DNA of 64,000 nt, taken from assembly GCA_021838585.1 (NCBI GenBank), contig JAKCDE010000002.1, positions 89,180 through 153,179 on the forward strand, given 5' to 3'. Position numbers and translations under genes: made by a program. The notes beneath the pieces are model-generated. The model saw only the letters and a program-made list of their open reading frames with translations, was not told where the DNA came from and ran no database searches. Positions 43,347-52,785 of the stretch are shown here, piece after piece. Positions within the stretch are counted from its first letter, which is position 1. Every line of letters starts with the position of its first letter. The stretch comes from Nitrospirota bacterium (GTDB lineage: Bacteria > Nitrospirota_A > Leptospirillia > Leptospirillales > Leptospirillaceae).

Positions 43347-43825
43347 GTCAGGCCGTTTCCCATCCCTCTGACGAGGATCCCGACGACGAGGAGGTTCCGC
43401 TCTCTCCTCACCGGAAGGAAGGAAAGGGATGCTTTCTTGTCCTGATCGTCCTGTCGGCGATACCGGTGGTCTTTTTCCTTCTGACATTTCTTGGAGGGAA
43501 TTATTTCACCTACGTCTACATGCGGTACTTCGCCGTCGACCGGGGGCTTTCCGAACGGAGGCCTCCCGAGGTGGATGTTCGTGAGTTCCGGCAGGATCTC
43601 CTTGTCCTCGATCGCTTCTATGATGCGGGAAATGCCGGGAAGATCCCCGGCCGGGATGTGGTCAACCTCTCTTCCGAGTTGAAGGAGATGCTCTCCTATC
43701 CGGGGCCGGTTCGTCCCGAGGTGCTTCATCTGGTGGTTGGACATGCCAGGGAGGTCATGCAACAATACCATATTGGGCCGATCAAGGGAGAGCCTGATCG
43801 CTTGCCCGGTCCGTCCAAAGACTGA
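43343..43825 (+). CDS. Hypothetical single-span membrane protein between lysA and dapA
   Basis: A 160-residue protein of unknown function whose TTG start overlaps the lysA stop (TTGA). The N-terminal ~28 residues are acidic then basic, one membrane helix follows (about 30-53), and the rest is a soluble domain likely outside the cytoplasm. Nothing matches a family I recognise. The coupled position in the lysine operon suggests co-expression, perhaps with cell-wall precursor supply, but that is context only. Confidence 0.6.
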   Translation: MSQAVSHPSDEDPDDEEVPLSPHRKEGKGCFLVLIVLSAIPVVFFLLTFLGGNYFTYVYMRYFAVDRGLSERRPPEVDVREFRQDLLVLDRFYDAGNAGKIPGRDVVNLSSELKEMLSYPGPVRPEVLHLVVGHAREVMQQYHIGPIKGEPDRLPGPSKD

Positions 43826-43844
43826 AAGCGTGGGAGGATTGACG

Positions 43845-44750
43845 TTGTTTTCCGGTTCGATGGTGGCACTGGTCACACCGTTTTTCAAGGATCAGGAAGG
43901 GCGGGGAGGGGATCTCGACGAAAAGGCCCTGCGCCATCTGGTGGATTTTCATGTCCGGGAAGGGACCCGGGTCATCGTCCCGGTCGGAACGACCGGGGAA
44001 TCGGCGACCCTTACCCACGAAGAACATGAAAGGGTCGTCCGGATTGTCGTCGAGCAGGCTGCGGGTCGGGTGCTGGTCATGGCCGGCACGGGATCGAACA
44101 GCACCTCGGAGGCCGTCGCCCTGACGCGGGCGGCCAAGGATATCGGCGCCGACGGGGCCCTGGTCATCACTCCCTACTACAATCGTCCCACCCAGGAAGG
44201 GCTTGTCCGCCATTATGAGACCCTGGCCTCCCGGGTCTCCTTTCCCATGGTCATCTACAATGTTCCCGCCCGCACGGGGGTCAACATGCTGCCGGAGACG
44301 ATCGCCCGTCTTGCCGCGATTCCCGAGTACGTGGGCGTCAAGGAGGCCTCCGGAAACATGGGGCAGATCGTCGACCTTTTCGACCGCCTTGAAAACAGGA
44401 TGGGGGTCTACTCCGGGGACGACCTCATGACCTACCCGATTCTGGCCCTGGGGGGCCACGGGACCATCTCCGTCTCGGCCAACCTTGTCCCCCGGCTGAT
44501 GGCCGAGATGTGCGACCTGGCGCTCTCCGGGAACCTTTCGGAGGCACGGGTACGGCACAACCGTCTGGTCCCCCTGCACAGGGTCCTCGGACTTGAAACC
44601 AATCCCATTCCGATCAAGACCGCCATGGAAATTGCCGGGCTCATCGACTCCGCAATGCGTCTGCCGCTGGTTCCCATGGATCCGGACAACAGGAAGCGTC
44701 TGTCTGCGGTCCTTGCCTCAATGAAGATCGCCAAGGACGGATCCCGATGA
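43845..44750 (+). CDS. dapA: 4-hydroxy-tetrahydrodipicolinate synthase
   Basis: First committed lysine step: pyruvate plus aspartate semialdehyde. TTG 43845, seven bases after GGAGG, gives 301 residues. 'GTTGESATLTHEEH' holds the catalytic threonines, 'ITPYYNRPTQEG' the tyrosine, and 'YVGVKEASGNMGQI' the Schiff-base lysine. Its stop overlaps dapB by ATGA. Confidence 0.95.
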   Translation: MFSGSMVALVTPFFKDQEGRGGDLDEKALRHLVDFHVREGTRVIVPVGTTGESATLTHEEHERVVRIVVEQAAGRVLVMAGTGSNSTSEAVALTRAAKDIGADGALVITPYYNRPTQEGLVRHYETLASRVSFPMVIYNVPARTGVNMLPETIARLAAIPEYVGVKEASGNMGQIVDLFDRLENRMGVYSGDDLMTYPILALGGHGTISVSANLVPRLMAEMCDLALSGNLSEARVRHNRLVPLHRVLGLETNPIPIKTAMEIAGLIDSAMRLPLVPMDPDNRKRLSAVLASMKIAKDGSR

Positions 44751-45559
44751 CGGGAGAGCGCAGGAAGGTCGCCCTCGTAGGGGCTGGGGGCCGCATGGGG
44801 CAGGAGATCGCGGCGCTTCTCCATTCCGATCCGATCCTCTCTCTCGGAGCGGCCATCGAATCCGAGGATTCCCGAATGATCGGGCTCCCTGTCCACTCCT
44901 CCCCGGATGTCCTCTATGACTCCGATCTGGGTCGGGGGATCGTTCCTTGCGATGTCGGCATCGACTTCTCCTCTCCCGACTTTCTCAGGCAGTCGGTGGA
45001 GGGCTTTGTCGAGGCGGGGAAGCCTCTCGTGATCGGCACCACCGGGCTGACACTGTCCGATCGCGATTTCGTCCGCGAGATGGGGGCCCACATTCCCATT
45101 CTCTGGTCTCCCAACATGAGCCTGGGGGTCAACCTCCTGGCCATTTTGGCGGGTCAAGCCGCCCGGGCCCTCGAAGAGTTCGACGCCGAAATCCTCGAAA
45201 TCCACCACCGCCACAAGAAGGACGCACCCAGCGGGACCGCCCTTTTTCTCGGGGAAGCGGTGGCCTCGGCCCGAAACGGGACTCTCTCCCAGTCGGGGGT
45301 CTTCGTCCGGCATGGGCTGACGGGGGAGCGTGAAGAGGGATCGATCGGGGTGATGGCTCTGCGCGGGGGAGATGTCCCGGGAGATCATACCGTCTTTTTT
45401 CTGGGAGCAGGGGAGCGTCTTGAGCTGACCCACCGTGCCGAAAGCCGGGAGGTTTTCGCCCGCGGGGCCATCCGGGCCGCGTCTTTTCTACTGGGACGGC
45501 CGAAGGGCTTCTACACGATGGCCGATGTCCTTCTCTCCGGAGAGGACAAAGGCCGGTGA
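44747..45559 (+). CDS. dapB: 4-hydroxy-tetrahydrodipicolinate reductase
   Basis: NAD(P)H-dependent second step of lysine synthesis. The 270-residue enzyme has the Rossmann loop 'ALVGAGGRMGQEIA', 'VIGTTGLTLSDRDF', and the substrate loop 'IHHRHKKDAPSGTALFLGE'. Overlaps dapA and the next gene by four bases each. Confidence 0.95.
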   Translation: MTGERRKVALVGAGGRMGQEIAALLHSDPILSLGAAIESEDSRMIGLPVHSSPDVLYDSDLGRGIVPCDVGIDFSSPDFLRQSVEGFVEAGKPLVIGTTGLTLSDRDFVREMGAHIPILWSPNMSLGVNLLAILAGQAARALEEFDAEILEIHHRHKKDAPSGTALFLGEAVASARNGTLSQSGVFVRHGLTGEREEGSIGVMALRGGDVPGDHTVFFLGAGERLELTHRAESREVFARGAIRAASFLLGRPKGFYTMADVLLSGEDKGR

Positions 45560-46380
45560 ACCGGCTTCTTCCCGATACCCTCTCTCCTGGGGATCTCTTC
45601 GTCCGCTATCTCCTCCGGGGGGATCGGGGTCCGGAAGAGAGGGCCGGTCAACTTCTCCCGGACGGGGTTCTCCTTTCAGAAGATGGAACCCGCCACCGGG
45701 CCGAGGAGGTGTCGTGGCTGCCTCCCGTCCGGCCTGGCAAGATCGTGGCAGTCGGGTTGAATGACCGGGGACATGCCCTTGAAATGGGAAAGCCCCTTCC
45801 GGCAGAACCCCTTCTCTTTCTGAAGGCTCCCTCCGCCTTGGCCGCTCATGGCGAAAGCGTGGTCTATCCGGCCGTATCCGCCCGGGTGGATTTCGAGGGG
45901 GAGATCGCCCTCGTGATCGGGGAGCGGGCGGACCATGTCTCTCCGTCGGAATCCGGGAGACATCTCTTTGGAATCTGCGCTGCCAACGACATCACGGCCC
46001 GGGATCTTCAGAACCGCGACGTCCAGTACACACGGGCCAAATCCTTTCCTGGCTTCTGTCCTGTCGGTCCGGCGATCCTGGTCGGAGGCAGACCCGACGG
46101 CCGCCGTGTCAGGACGTGGCTGAACGGCATCCTGAAACAGGATGCCCGGGAGACGGACCAGATCTTCCATTGGGAATCCCTGATCAGCTACATCAGCCAT
46201 ATGATGCCGCTCGAAACGGGAGACCTTGTTTTGACCGGCACCTATCGCGGCATCGGCCCCATGGCCGTCGGAGACACCGTGACGGTGGAGGTGGAGGGAT
46301 GCGGTCCTCCCCTCGAAAGCCGGATCATAGCCGATCCCCATCCGGCGCTCTCCACCGTCTGGCCAGGCCAGACACCATAA
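45556..46380 (+). CDS. Fumarylacetoacetate hydrolase family protein
   Basis: A 274-residue FAH-fold enzyme with the metal-binding glutamates in 'VDFEGEIALVIGERADH', then 'FGICAANDITARDLQ' and 'GDLVLTGTYRGIGPMAVGD'. Such proteins act as hydratases, decarboxylases or hydrolases on dicarboxylic keto acids (for example oxaloacetate decarboxylase or oxaloacetate tautomerase). GTG start overlaps dapB, so it is co-translated with the lysine pathway. Its substrate is not evident from sequence. Confidence 0.85.
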   Translation: MNRLLPDTLSPGDLFVRYLLRGDRGPEERAGQLLPDGVLLSEDGTRHRAEEVSWLPPVRPGKIVAVGLNDRGHALEMGKPLPAEPLLFLKAPSALAAHGESVVYPAVSARVDFEGEIALVIGERADHVSPSESGRHLFGICAANDITARDLQNRDVQYTRAKSFPGFCPVGPAILVGGRPDGRRVRTWLNGILKQDARETDQIFHWESLISYISHMMPLETGDLVLTGTYRGIGPMAVGDTVTVEVEGCGPPLESRIIADPHPALSTVWPGQTP

Positions 46381-46488
46381 CGATTTCAACCAGTCCGGAT
46401 TCGCCTCTTCTCAAACTTCCAGAAGGAAGACGATCCGGAACAATAACCAAACGGGATTTCGTTCGGATCCCCCAGGAGACCTTCGATC

Positions 46489-47670
46489 ATGGATTTCAGA
46501 ACCAGACTCGCCAAGCGCATCACCTCTCTTCCCCCCTATCTCTTTGCCCGCATCGATGAAAAAAAGCGGGAAGCCCTCTCCCGCGGAGTGGATCTCATCA
46601 ACCTCGGGATCGGAGACCCCGACACCCCGACCCTCGAGCCGATCGTCGCCGCGGGCCAGAAGGCCCTGACGAAGCCCGAGCATCACCAGTACCCCTCCTA
46701 CGAAGGAATGCTGTCCTTTCGGACGGCGGTGGCGGACTGGTACCGGAGACGCTTTTCCGTGACCCTCGATCCGGCCACCGAGGTCGTGGGGCTGATCGGC
46801 TCCAAGGAGGGAATCGGCCATCTTCCCCTGGCCTTCGTGGAACCTGGCGATGCCGTGCTGATTCCCGAGCCCGGCTACCCGGTCTATCATGCCGGGACCC
46901 TCTTTGCCGGGGGAGAGAGCTACTTCATGCCCATTCTCGAGTCGAACGGCTTCATGCCGGACCTCGACAGGATTCCCGAATCGGTGCTCAAGCGGGCGAA
47001 GATCCTCTTCGTCAACTATCCGAACAACCCCACCGGCGCTACGGCCACCGATGCTTTCTTCAAAAAGGTAATCGATATCGCGACCCGGTATGGAATCATC
47101 GTGGCGCACGATGCCGCCTATTCCGAGATCTACTACGACGGGAAGCCTCCCAAGAGCTTTCTCTCCTATCCGGGAGCGAAGGAGATCGGAATCGAGTTCC
47201 ACAGCCTTTCGAAGACCTACAACATGACCGGATGGCGCGTGGGCTTTGCCGTCGGGAACCCCCAGGTCCTGGCCGGCCTTCTGAAGGTCAAGAGCAACAT
47301 GGATTCGGGAATATTCCAGGCCCTTCAGGAAGCCTCCATCACCGCCCTCTCCCTTCCCGAACCGATGCTGGACTCCCTCCGCTCCCTCTACCAGAAACGG
47401 CGGGACGTCCTGGTGCCGGGTCTCAACAGCGTGGGACTTCGCGCCTTTTCGCCGGGAGCCTCATTTTACCTCTGGGCGGCTCTTCCCAAGGGCTTCACCT
47501 CCGAACAGGCGACCCTCGCGCTTCTCGACAAAACGGGGATCGTCGCCACTCCGGGAAACGGATTCGGCCCTTCCGGAGAGGGGTATGTCCGGTTCGCCCT
47601 GACTGTCGGAACGGACCGTTTGACCGAAGCGGTCGAACGGATAAGGACCCACCGCCTCTTCGAGGTCTAG
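46489..47670 (+). CDS. dapL: LL-diaminopimelate aminotransferase
   Basis: Converts tetrahydrodipicolinate directly to LL-diaminopimelate, replacing the succinylase or acetylase branch. The 393-residue class I aminotransferase has 'INLGIGDPDTPTLEP', 'FVNYPNNPTGA' and the PLP lysine in 'FHSLSKTYNMTGWRVGFA'. The N-terminus 'RLAKRITSLPPYLFARIDEKK' is DapL-like. Clustering with dapA and dapB, and no dapD/dapE nearby, supports this over aspartate aminotransferase. Confidence 0.88.
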   Translation: MDFRTRLAKRITSLPPYLFARIDEKKREALSRGVDLINLGIGDPDTPTLEPIVAAGQKALTKPEHHQYPSYEGMLSFRTAVADWYRRRFSVTLDPATEVVGLIGSKEGIGHLPLAFVEPGDAVLIPEPGYPVYHAGTLFAGGESYFMPILESNGFMPDLDRIPESVLKRAKILFVNYPNNPTGATATDAFFKKVIDIATRYGIIVAHDAAYSEIYYDGKPPKSFLSYPGAKEIGIEFHSLSKTYNMTGWRVGFAVGNPQVLAGLLKVKSNMDSGIFQALQEASITALSLPEPMLDSLRSLYQKRRDVLVPGLNSVGLRAFSPGASFYLWAALPKGFTSEQATLALLDKTGIVATPGNGFGPSGEGYVRFALTVGTDRLTEAVERIRTHRLFEV

Positions 47671-47687
47671 CGGGTCGGAGGAGTCCC

Positions 47688-48173
47688 ATGGGAGGATTCT
47701 TCGCGATTTCTCTCGGAGGAAACCTCCGGAATTCACGGCGGGCCTTTGAACGGGCCCTCCGCACGCTCCTGTCGAACAAAAACCTTACTTTTACGGGATG
47801 TTCCCCGGTCTTGCGCACCGACCCCTGGGAGATCGTCTCCCCGGCGTTCATCAATCAGGTGGTGACCGGGTATTCCCGCATCGGGGCTCCCGGCCTCTGG
47901 GAGCTTCTGGTGCGGACCGAGCGTCGGGAGATCCGGCGCGGGAAAGGAAAGCTCTACCCCCGAACGCTTGACCTCGACTTTCTCCTCTTCGAGGGGGCGC
48001 ACTCTCCGCGCAAGGATCTCCTCCTTCCCCATCCCCGGCTCTCCTCCCGAAAGGAGCTTCAGAAACTTCTGGCCTCCGCGAATACCGCTCCCCGCTCCGC
48101 TCTTCTTCGGATCGTGAAAGGGTCTTCTCATAGGAGCCGGTCGGCCAAGGCGGGAAGAACGGGAGGACTGTGA
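47688..48173 (+). CDS. folK: 2-amino-4-hydroxy-6-hydroxymethyldihydropteridine pyrophosphokinase
   Basis: FolK transfers pyrophosphate in folate synthesis. ATG 47688 with GGAGGAG gives 161 residues. 'ISLGGNLRNSRRAFERAL' is the N-terminal loop (usual GSNLG changed to GGNLR), 'TDPWEIVSPAFINQVV' the substrate segment, and 'LYPRTLDLDFLLFEG' the magnesium-binding DLD signature. The N-terminal change is conservative; the active-site aspartates remain. Confidence 0.88.
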   Translation: MGGFFAISLGGNLRNSRRAFERALRTLLSNKNLTFTGCSPVLRTDPWEIVSPAFINQVVTGYSRIGAPGLWELLVRTERREIRRGKGKLYPRTLDLDFLLFEGAHSPRKDLLLPHPRLSSRKELQKLLASANTAPRSALLRIVKGSSHRSRSAKAGRTGGL

Positions 48174-48180
48174 AATTGTT

Positions 48181-48990
48181 ATGACGGGGAGAGAGGTTCG
48201 TGGAATAAGGGTCGGTTGCCAGTGGCTGAATCGCCTGGGCCGGGCCCTCGGTTTTTCTCTGCTCCTGGTCGCGGGGTTCCCGGCCGGCTCCTTCGCCCAG
48301 ACATTTGAGATCACGGGGGGAGAGACGGTCTTTTCCCAGAACAGCCAGTATTATTTTGGCGAGGTGGGGGATTTCTACCCCCTCCAGAGGGCCCCGGCGA
48401 CCCCCGGCGGGGGGTCGCCGTCACCCGATGTCGGGACGGCCGAGACGGGGGGACTGACCCTCCATCTTTTCGTGGCCGTTTTCTATTTTTCCTACGAAAC
48501 ACCCGGTCCGCCCATGACGACCCAAAACGCCTACAATGGACTGAACCCGGCCGCCGGAATCAGGATTCCCATCCGGAACGGATTCTGGGAGGGAGACGTC
48601 GGACTCGCCCTCGCCGAGGCCTTCCAGACCGACACCCCCATCGAATCTCTGGCCGGAATCTACCTCCAGACCGAATACTATCAGGGTCTGGGACCGGGCG
48701 CCTTCGACTTTTTCGCAAACTACATCGGCTACATCCAGTACATTTACGGGCAGGCCCGCTACCTCTCTCCGGTCTGGGAGTCCTCCAAAAAAAACGCAAC
48801 ATTTTTCCTGGGGCCTGAGCTGATCGGGCAGGGTAACAACACCTACAATGCCGGCCAGGGAGGGGCCGTCCTGGGGGTCGCCCTCCCCCGTCTCCACTCC
48901 TACCTCACCTTCGACGGCGGTCTTCTCCGGTCTTCCGTCTCGGATGGCTGGGGCGGCTATCAGGGGTTTACCTGGTATGTCTCCTTCTGA
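48181..48990 (+). CDS. Predicted outer-membrane beta-barrel protein
   Basis: A 269-residue exported protein with signal peptide cleaved near 'GSFA-QTFE' (about residue 40). The remainder is rich in aromatic residues and glycine with alternating hydrophobicity, and ends in an aromatic 'WYVSF', the pattern of an outer-membrane barrel. The C-terminal 'DGWGGYQGFTWY' recalls the BcsS group linked to cellulose export, but I cannot confirm this. It overlaps the mutY start by 14 bases. Confidence 0.6.
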   Translation: MTGREVRGIRVGCQWLNRLGRALGFSLLLVAGFPAGSFAQTFEITGGETVFSQNSQYYFGEVGDFYPLQRAPATPGGGSPSPDVGTAETGGLTLHLFVAVFYFSYETPGPPMTTQNAYNGLNPAAGIRIPIRNGFWEGDVGLALAEAFQTDTPIESLAGIYLQTEYYQGLGPGAFDFFANYIGYIQYIYGQARYLSPVWESSKKNATFFLGPELIGQGNNTYNAGQGGAVLGVALPRLHSYLTFDGGLLRSSVSDGWGGYQGFTWYVSF

Positions 48991-50185
48991 CGACCGTCTT
49001 TCTTCGGACACGGGTCGGACCCGAAAGGCCCTGGCGCCTCTTCTCGCGTGGTATGACCGGACCTCTCGGGATCTTCCGTGGAGAAGGACGAGGGATCCCT
49101 ATGCGATCTGGGTGTCGGAGATCATGCTCCAGCAAACGACAGTCAAAACGGTCCTTCGGTACTACGAGCGATTCATGGAGCGATTCCCGACCGTCGAGGA
49201 TCTGGCCCGGGCGGAGCTGGCCCTGGTCCTCAAATCCTGGGAGGGGCTGGGATACTATCAGAGAGCGCGGAACCTCCATCGGGCGGCGGGGATCGTGGCT
49301 CACGATCCCGGACCCCCCCGATGGCCTCAGTCCGTGGAGGAGTGGCAGCGGCTTCCCGGGATTGGCCGCTCCACAGCCGGAGCGATCCACTCCATCTCGA
49401 CCGATCGCTGGGCCCCCATCCTCGACGCGAATGTCCGGCGGGTCACCGGCCGCTTCTTCGGGATCCCCTCCGGAACGAAGGGGGAGCTGAACCGACTTTG
49501 GGAGGCTTCGGATGGATGGGGAGAGGACAACCCCCGGCCGGGGGATACCAATCAGGCTCTGATGGAGCTCGGGGCCGTTCTCTGCCTGCCGGCCTCTCCC
49601 GCCTGTGGAGAATGTCCCGTCGCCTCTTTCTGCCAAACATTTGAATGCGGGAGAGAGAAGCGGGTTGCATCTCCTGGGGAACCGGCGTTCTTCCCACTCC
49701 AGGAGCCTTTGGGCAGGTCCTCCGGAAGGAGGATGAAAAAATCCCCGGCTTCCACGCGCAAGCGCGTGGCCCTGGTCCCCGCATCGGGCCCCCTCCTGTT
49801 CGAACCGAGGGGCGAGGGCCGGCTTCTGGAGGGGCTCCTCGAGGTGGCCGGATTTCCGTCGGCGGGCCTCTCGCCGGGGGAGACAGTGGCGGAAGGGTTT
49901 TTTTCCGGATGGCGCGTGGTGGAGGAGCTCTTTTCGGTCCGCCACGTCTATTCCCATTTTCGGGAGGAGGTTCAGGTACTCAGGGTGATCCCGGCAGAAG
50001 GGAAAGAGCGTGAGGCGATAGCCGGGGAAAAAAGCATCACGGAGGGGTGGGCCACCCTTTCCGCCTCGGAGGGACTGGCTCTGACCGGAGTGGCCAGGAA
50101 GATCGTCCGGAAGCTTCGGTCTCAGGAGGATCCAGACGTTCTTACAGAGATCCGGGATCCTCCTCCCGCTCCTGAAGGGGCGTGA
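48977..50185 (+). CDS. mutY: Adenine DNA glycosylase MutY
   Basis: Removes adenine opposite 8-oxoguanine. The 402-residue enzyme has 'DLPWRRTRDPYAIWVSEIMLQQT', the helix-hairpin-helix 'WQRLPGIGRSTAGAI' and catalytic 'PILDANVRRV', and a C-X6-C-X2-C-X5-C iron-sulfur loop ('CLPASPACGECPVASFC'). A MutT-like domain for 8-oxoG recognition occupies the C-terminal third. Its last 44 bases overlap the convergent transglutaminase gene. Confidence 0.93.
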   Translation: MSPSDDRLSSDTGRTRKALAPLLAWYDRTSRDLPWRRTRDPYAIWVSEIMLQQTTVKTVLRYYERFMERFPTVEDLARAELALVLKSWEGLGYYQRARNLHRAAGIVAHDPGPPRWPQSVEEWQRLPGIGRSTAGAIHSISTDRWAPILDANVRRVTGRFFGIPSGTKGELNRLWEASDGWGEDNPRPGDTNQALMELGAVLCLPASPACGECPVASFCQTFECGREKRVASPGEPAFFPLQEPLGRSSGRRMKKSPASTRKRVALVPASGPLLFEPRGEGRLLEGLLEVAGFPSAGLSPGETVAEGFFSGWRVVEELFSVRHVYSHFREEVQVLRVIPAEGKEREAIAGEKSITEGWATLSASEGLALTGVARKIVRKLRSQEDPDVLTEIRDPPPAPEGA

Positions 50186-51020
50186 TCCGGACGGAGGCGC
50201 TGAGGGTCGAATCTCCCATCCCCCGGAAGGTTCCATCCGTGGGAAGTGTCAGGAAGGGGTCGGGGGAGGAGACGAGGGCGACATGGCAGTCGGCGGTCAG
50301 GAGGCCTTCGCTCGGATCGAGACCCCGCCATCCGATCTCCGGAAGATAGGCTTCGGCCCATGCATGCAGTGAAGGCGAGGTGGGGGAGGACGGAAGATGA
50401 TAGCCGCTTGTGAACCGGGCGGCAATATTCATGGCTCGGCACGCTTCCATGGCCAGAAGGGCGAAATCCCTGCAGGATCCCGATCCTTCTTCCAGTGTCT
50501 CTTCGGGGGAACGGGGAGGACCTTCCTCCCGGGACTGGTTTGTGAGAATTTCCGGAATATGGCGGGAGAGAGCCACCAGGAAAGGGACTGTCTCCATTTG
50601 TGACAAATCCAGAAGATCTCCCATGAATTTCCTGAAGAGAGGTCCTTTGAGTGAAGCGGCATCCGGAAGCCGGTAAGGAGAGAGCAGCGGGTTCAGGCGG
50701 GGAGGATACGACATCGGGAGCGCGCAGGCCCGGGGATCGTGAAACAGGAAATCAAAGGGGTTTGTGCGGAGGGTTCTGACCCGGGAGGTGGCCTTCAGGA
50801 CCAGCGTCCGGTGGTATCCCCCGAACCACAGGCGAGAGAGGTCGTTCCCGTCGAGATCTGCAATGCATTCGATCCGGTCGGGTTCCGGAAGGGACTCAAG
50901 GTGGAAGGAGAGAAGGGTCTGGGAGGGATCGGTGCGGGGCTTCATCCGGAGGCAGAACGGTTCGAGAAAGACCGGGTTCTCGAAGGTGAATCGCATCGAA
51001 TGGACGAGGGACAGGAGCAT
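50142..51020 (-). CDS. Transglutaminase-like cysteine protease of the Anbu operon
   Basis: A 292-residue transglutaminase-fold protein with an N-terminal beta domain and a catalytic Cys-His-Asp set: Cys in 'GSGSCRDFALLAMEACRAMN', His in 'SLHAWAEAYLP', Asp in 'WRGLDPSEG'. This architecture travels with ATP-grasp, alpha-E and Anbu genes in many genomes, as here. It probably hydrolyses or transfers an amide bond in a peptide-like product. Last gene of the operon, four bases after Anbu. Confidence 0.88.
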   Translation of the reverse strand: MLLSLVHSMRFTFENPVFLEPFCLRMKPRTDPSQTLLSFHLESLPEPDRIECIADLDGNDLSRLWFGGYHRTLVLKATSRVRTLRTNPFDFLFHDPRACALPMSYPPRLNPLLSPYRLPDAASLKGPLFRKFMGDLLDLSQMETVPFLVALSRHIPEILTNQSREEGPPRSPEETLEEGSGSCRDFALLAMEACRAMNIAARFTSGYHLPSSPTSPSLHAWAEAYLPEIGWRGLDPSEGLLTADCHVALVSSPDPFLTLPTDGTFRGMGDSTLSASVRITPLQEREEDPGSL

Positions 51021-51024
51021 GGCC

Positions 51025-51759
51025 TTATCCGGGACGGGAGAGCTTCGAGAGGGCTTCGTGGACCCATTCGTCGGGAAGTGCCTCGACAGAGGCCCGGAGC
51101 CTCTCCTGCCACCACTGGGGAAGGTGCTGGAGGTCTTTCCGGTTGTACCGGTGGTGAACCAATTCCCGGGTCCTGTGGAGATAGAGGACGACGTCGATCG
51201 GAAAGTCGACGTCGACCGCGCTGATCCGGGTCGAGTCGAAGGAGAGGTAGGCGAGCTTGAGCGCCGACTCCATGGAGGAGGAATGGCGGAGGACCCGGTC
51301 GAGAATGGGCTTTCCGTAAGAGCTCTCCCCGATCAGGAAATAGGGCGTCGACTCGCTGACCTCCACCCAGTTCCCTTCAGGGTAAAGGAGATAAAGCTTG
51401 TGATCCTTGTCCTTTTCGAGCTGGCCCCCGACGATGGTGAAAAGATTGAAATCGAGGCCGCTTTCCCGGAGGGCCGCCTTGTCTTCTGCGGCGACCCTTC
51501 TGACCTGGGTCGCGAAAAGGTTGACGACCTGGTAGAGCTTGTCGTACCCGATCGTGCTCTCTTCCAGGACCTCCTCGAAATAGGTCATGGCCTTGTCCCG
51601 AACCGAACGGAGTCCCGATGTCATGAGGAAGAGGGGCCTCCCCCCGACATCGTGGAGGGTCACCTTTCGGGCGGTGGTATGCTCGAGTCCGGAGGTGATC
51701 CGGGTGTCGGCGATACCGACCAGCCCTTCCCGGATCTTGATGGAGACACAAAATGTCAT
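51025..51759 (-). CDS. Anbu (bacterial proteasome-homologue) peptidase
   Basis: Anbu is an Ntn-hydrolase related to proteasome beta subunits and HslV. The 244-residue product begins 'MTFCVSIKIREGLVGIADTR', so removal of Met would expose the catalytic threonine as in Anbu, and 'ADTRITSGLE' gives the usual Asp-Arg environment. Neighbouring alpha-E, ATP-grasp and transglutaminase genes confirm the family. Anbu forms open helical rings, and its cellular substrate is not established. Confidence 0.88.
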   Translation of the reverse strand: MTFCVSIKIREGLVGIADTRITSGLEHTTARKVTLHDVGGRPLFLMTSGLRSVRDKAMTYFEEVLEESTIGYDKLYQVVNLFATQVRRVAAEDKAALRESGLDFNLFTIVGGQLEKDKDHKLYLLYPEGNWVEVSESTPYFLIGESSYGKPILDRVLRHSSSMESALKLAYLSFDSTRISAVDVDFPIDVVLYLHRTRELVHHRYNRKDLQHLPQWWQERLRASVEALPDEWVHEALSKLSRPG

Positions 51760-51773
51760 CGGGGTCCTTCCGG

Positions 51774-52763
51774 CTACTGGTTCAGTGTTTTGGGTGAGGA
51801 GGATCCGCCCTCCGGAATGCGCGGAATGGCGAAGAATGTCTCGTGGATGGCGTCGTCGATGCGGTTCATCTGAATCTGGAGAGAGTCGATGAATTCATGG
51901 AGCCCTCCTTTTATTATCTCTTCGATATCCGAATAATTCAAACGGGCGGATAGCTGCCCGAGCCTCTGTTCCGCGACATTTCCGTACTGGTGGGGAGGGG
52001 TTCCCGTGATCGATCGGAGCGATTCCTGGGCCTTTGAGATGCAAAAGGCGATTGCCCTTGGGAAAAATCGGTCGAGTATCAGGAAGTTGGCGACTTTTTC
52101 GGGGGTGATGCGGCGGTGTCGCTTCCGGTACATCTCGAATGAGCTGGCGGACCGGAGGAGGGCCGCCCACTGGACCCCGTCGATCGCGCTTCCCACCCAT
52201 TCGGGGGACGGAAGGAGAAAAAAGTACTTCACATCCAGGATGCGGGAGGTCTTGTCGGCGCGCTCGAGCATCTTTCCAAGCCTGAGAAAATGCCAGGGCT
52301 CCCCCCGGGTGAGGGTGGCTCCTGTGATCCCGTCGAAAAGATGGCTCTCCATCTTCACTGCGGTAAAGAAGGCGTGCGGATTTTTGAGAAGAACGTCGCT
52401 ATCCTGGGCATCCAGGACGAGGTGGTAGAACCTGTTGGCCTGTTCCCACATTTCAGAAGAGATGATGTCCCTTATGGACCGGGCATTTTCCCGAGCCGAC
52501 CAGGCACAGGAGAGGATGGAGTTCGGATTGTTCCGGTCGAGAGTGAGGAAGCGGATGACGGAGTCTTTTGTCGCTTCTTCGTATCCGGCCTCGAAAAGCG
52601 AGAGATCTCCGCTCGTCGTGATCAGGGGCCGCCACTGGGTCCCTTCCAGAACTTCGCTGTCGAGCATGAGATTCAGGTTGACATCGATGAATCGGGCGAC
52701 ATTTTCAGCACGTTCGAGCCCTCGGCTCATCCAGTAGACGGAATCGGCGACCCGGCTTAGCAT
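51774..52763 (-). CDS. Alpha-E domain protein (DUF403)
   Basis: A 329-residue all-helical alpha-E protein beginning 'MLSRVADSVYWMSRGLERAENVARFID', the hallmark of the family. Alpha-E proteins accompany circularly permuted ATP-grasp enzymes, and have been proposed to assist a peptide-ligating step. It lies 14 bases upstream of Anbu and 22 bases downstream of the ATP-grasp gene. Confidence 0.92.
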   Translation of the reverse strand: MLSRVADSVYWMSRGLERAENVARFIDVNLNLMLDSEVLEGTQWRPLITTSGDLSLFEAGYEEATKDSVIRFLTLDRNNPNSILSCAWSARENARSIRDIISSEMWEQANRFYHLVLDAQDSDVLLKNPHAFFTAVKMESHLFDGITGATLTRGEPWHFLRLGKMLERADKTSRILDVKYFFLLPSPEWVGSAIDGVQWAALLRSASSFEMYRKRHRRITPEKVANFLILDRFFPRAIAFCISKAQESLRSITGTPPHQYGNVAEQRLGQLSARLNYSDIEEIIKGGLHEFIDSLQIQMNRIDDAIHETFFAIPRIPEGGSSSPKTLNQ

Positions 52764-52785
52764 GGCGTTCCTTTCGGAGGGAGTG

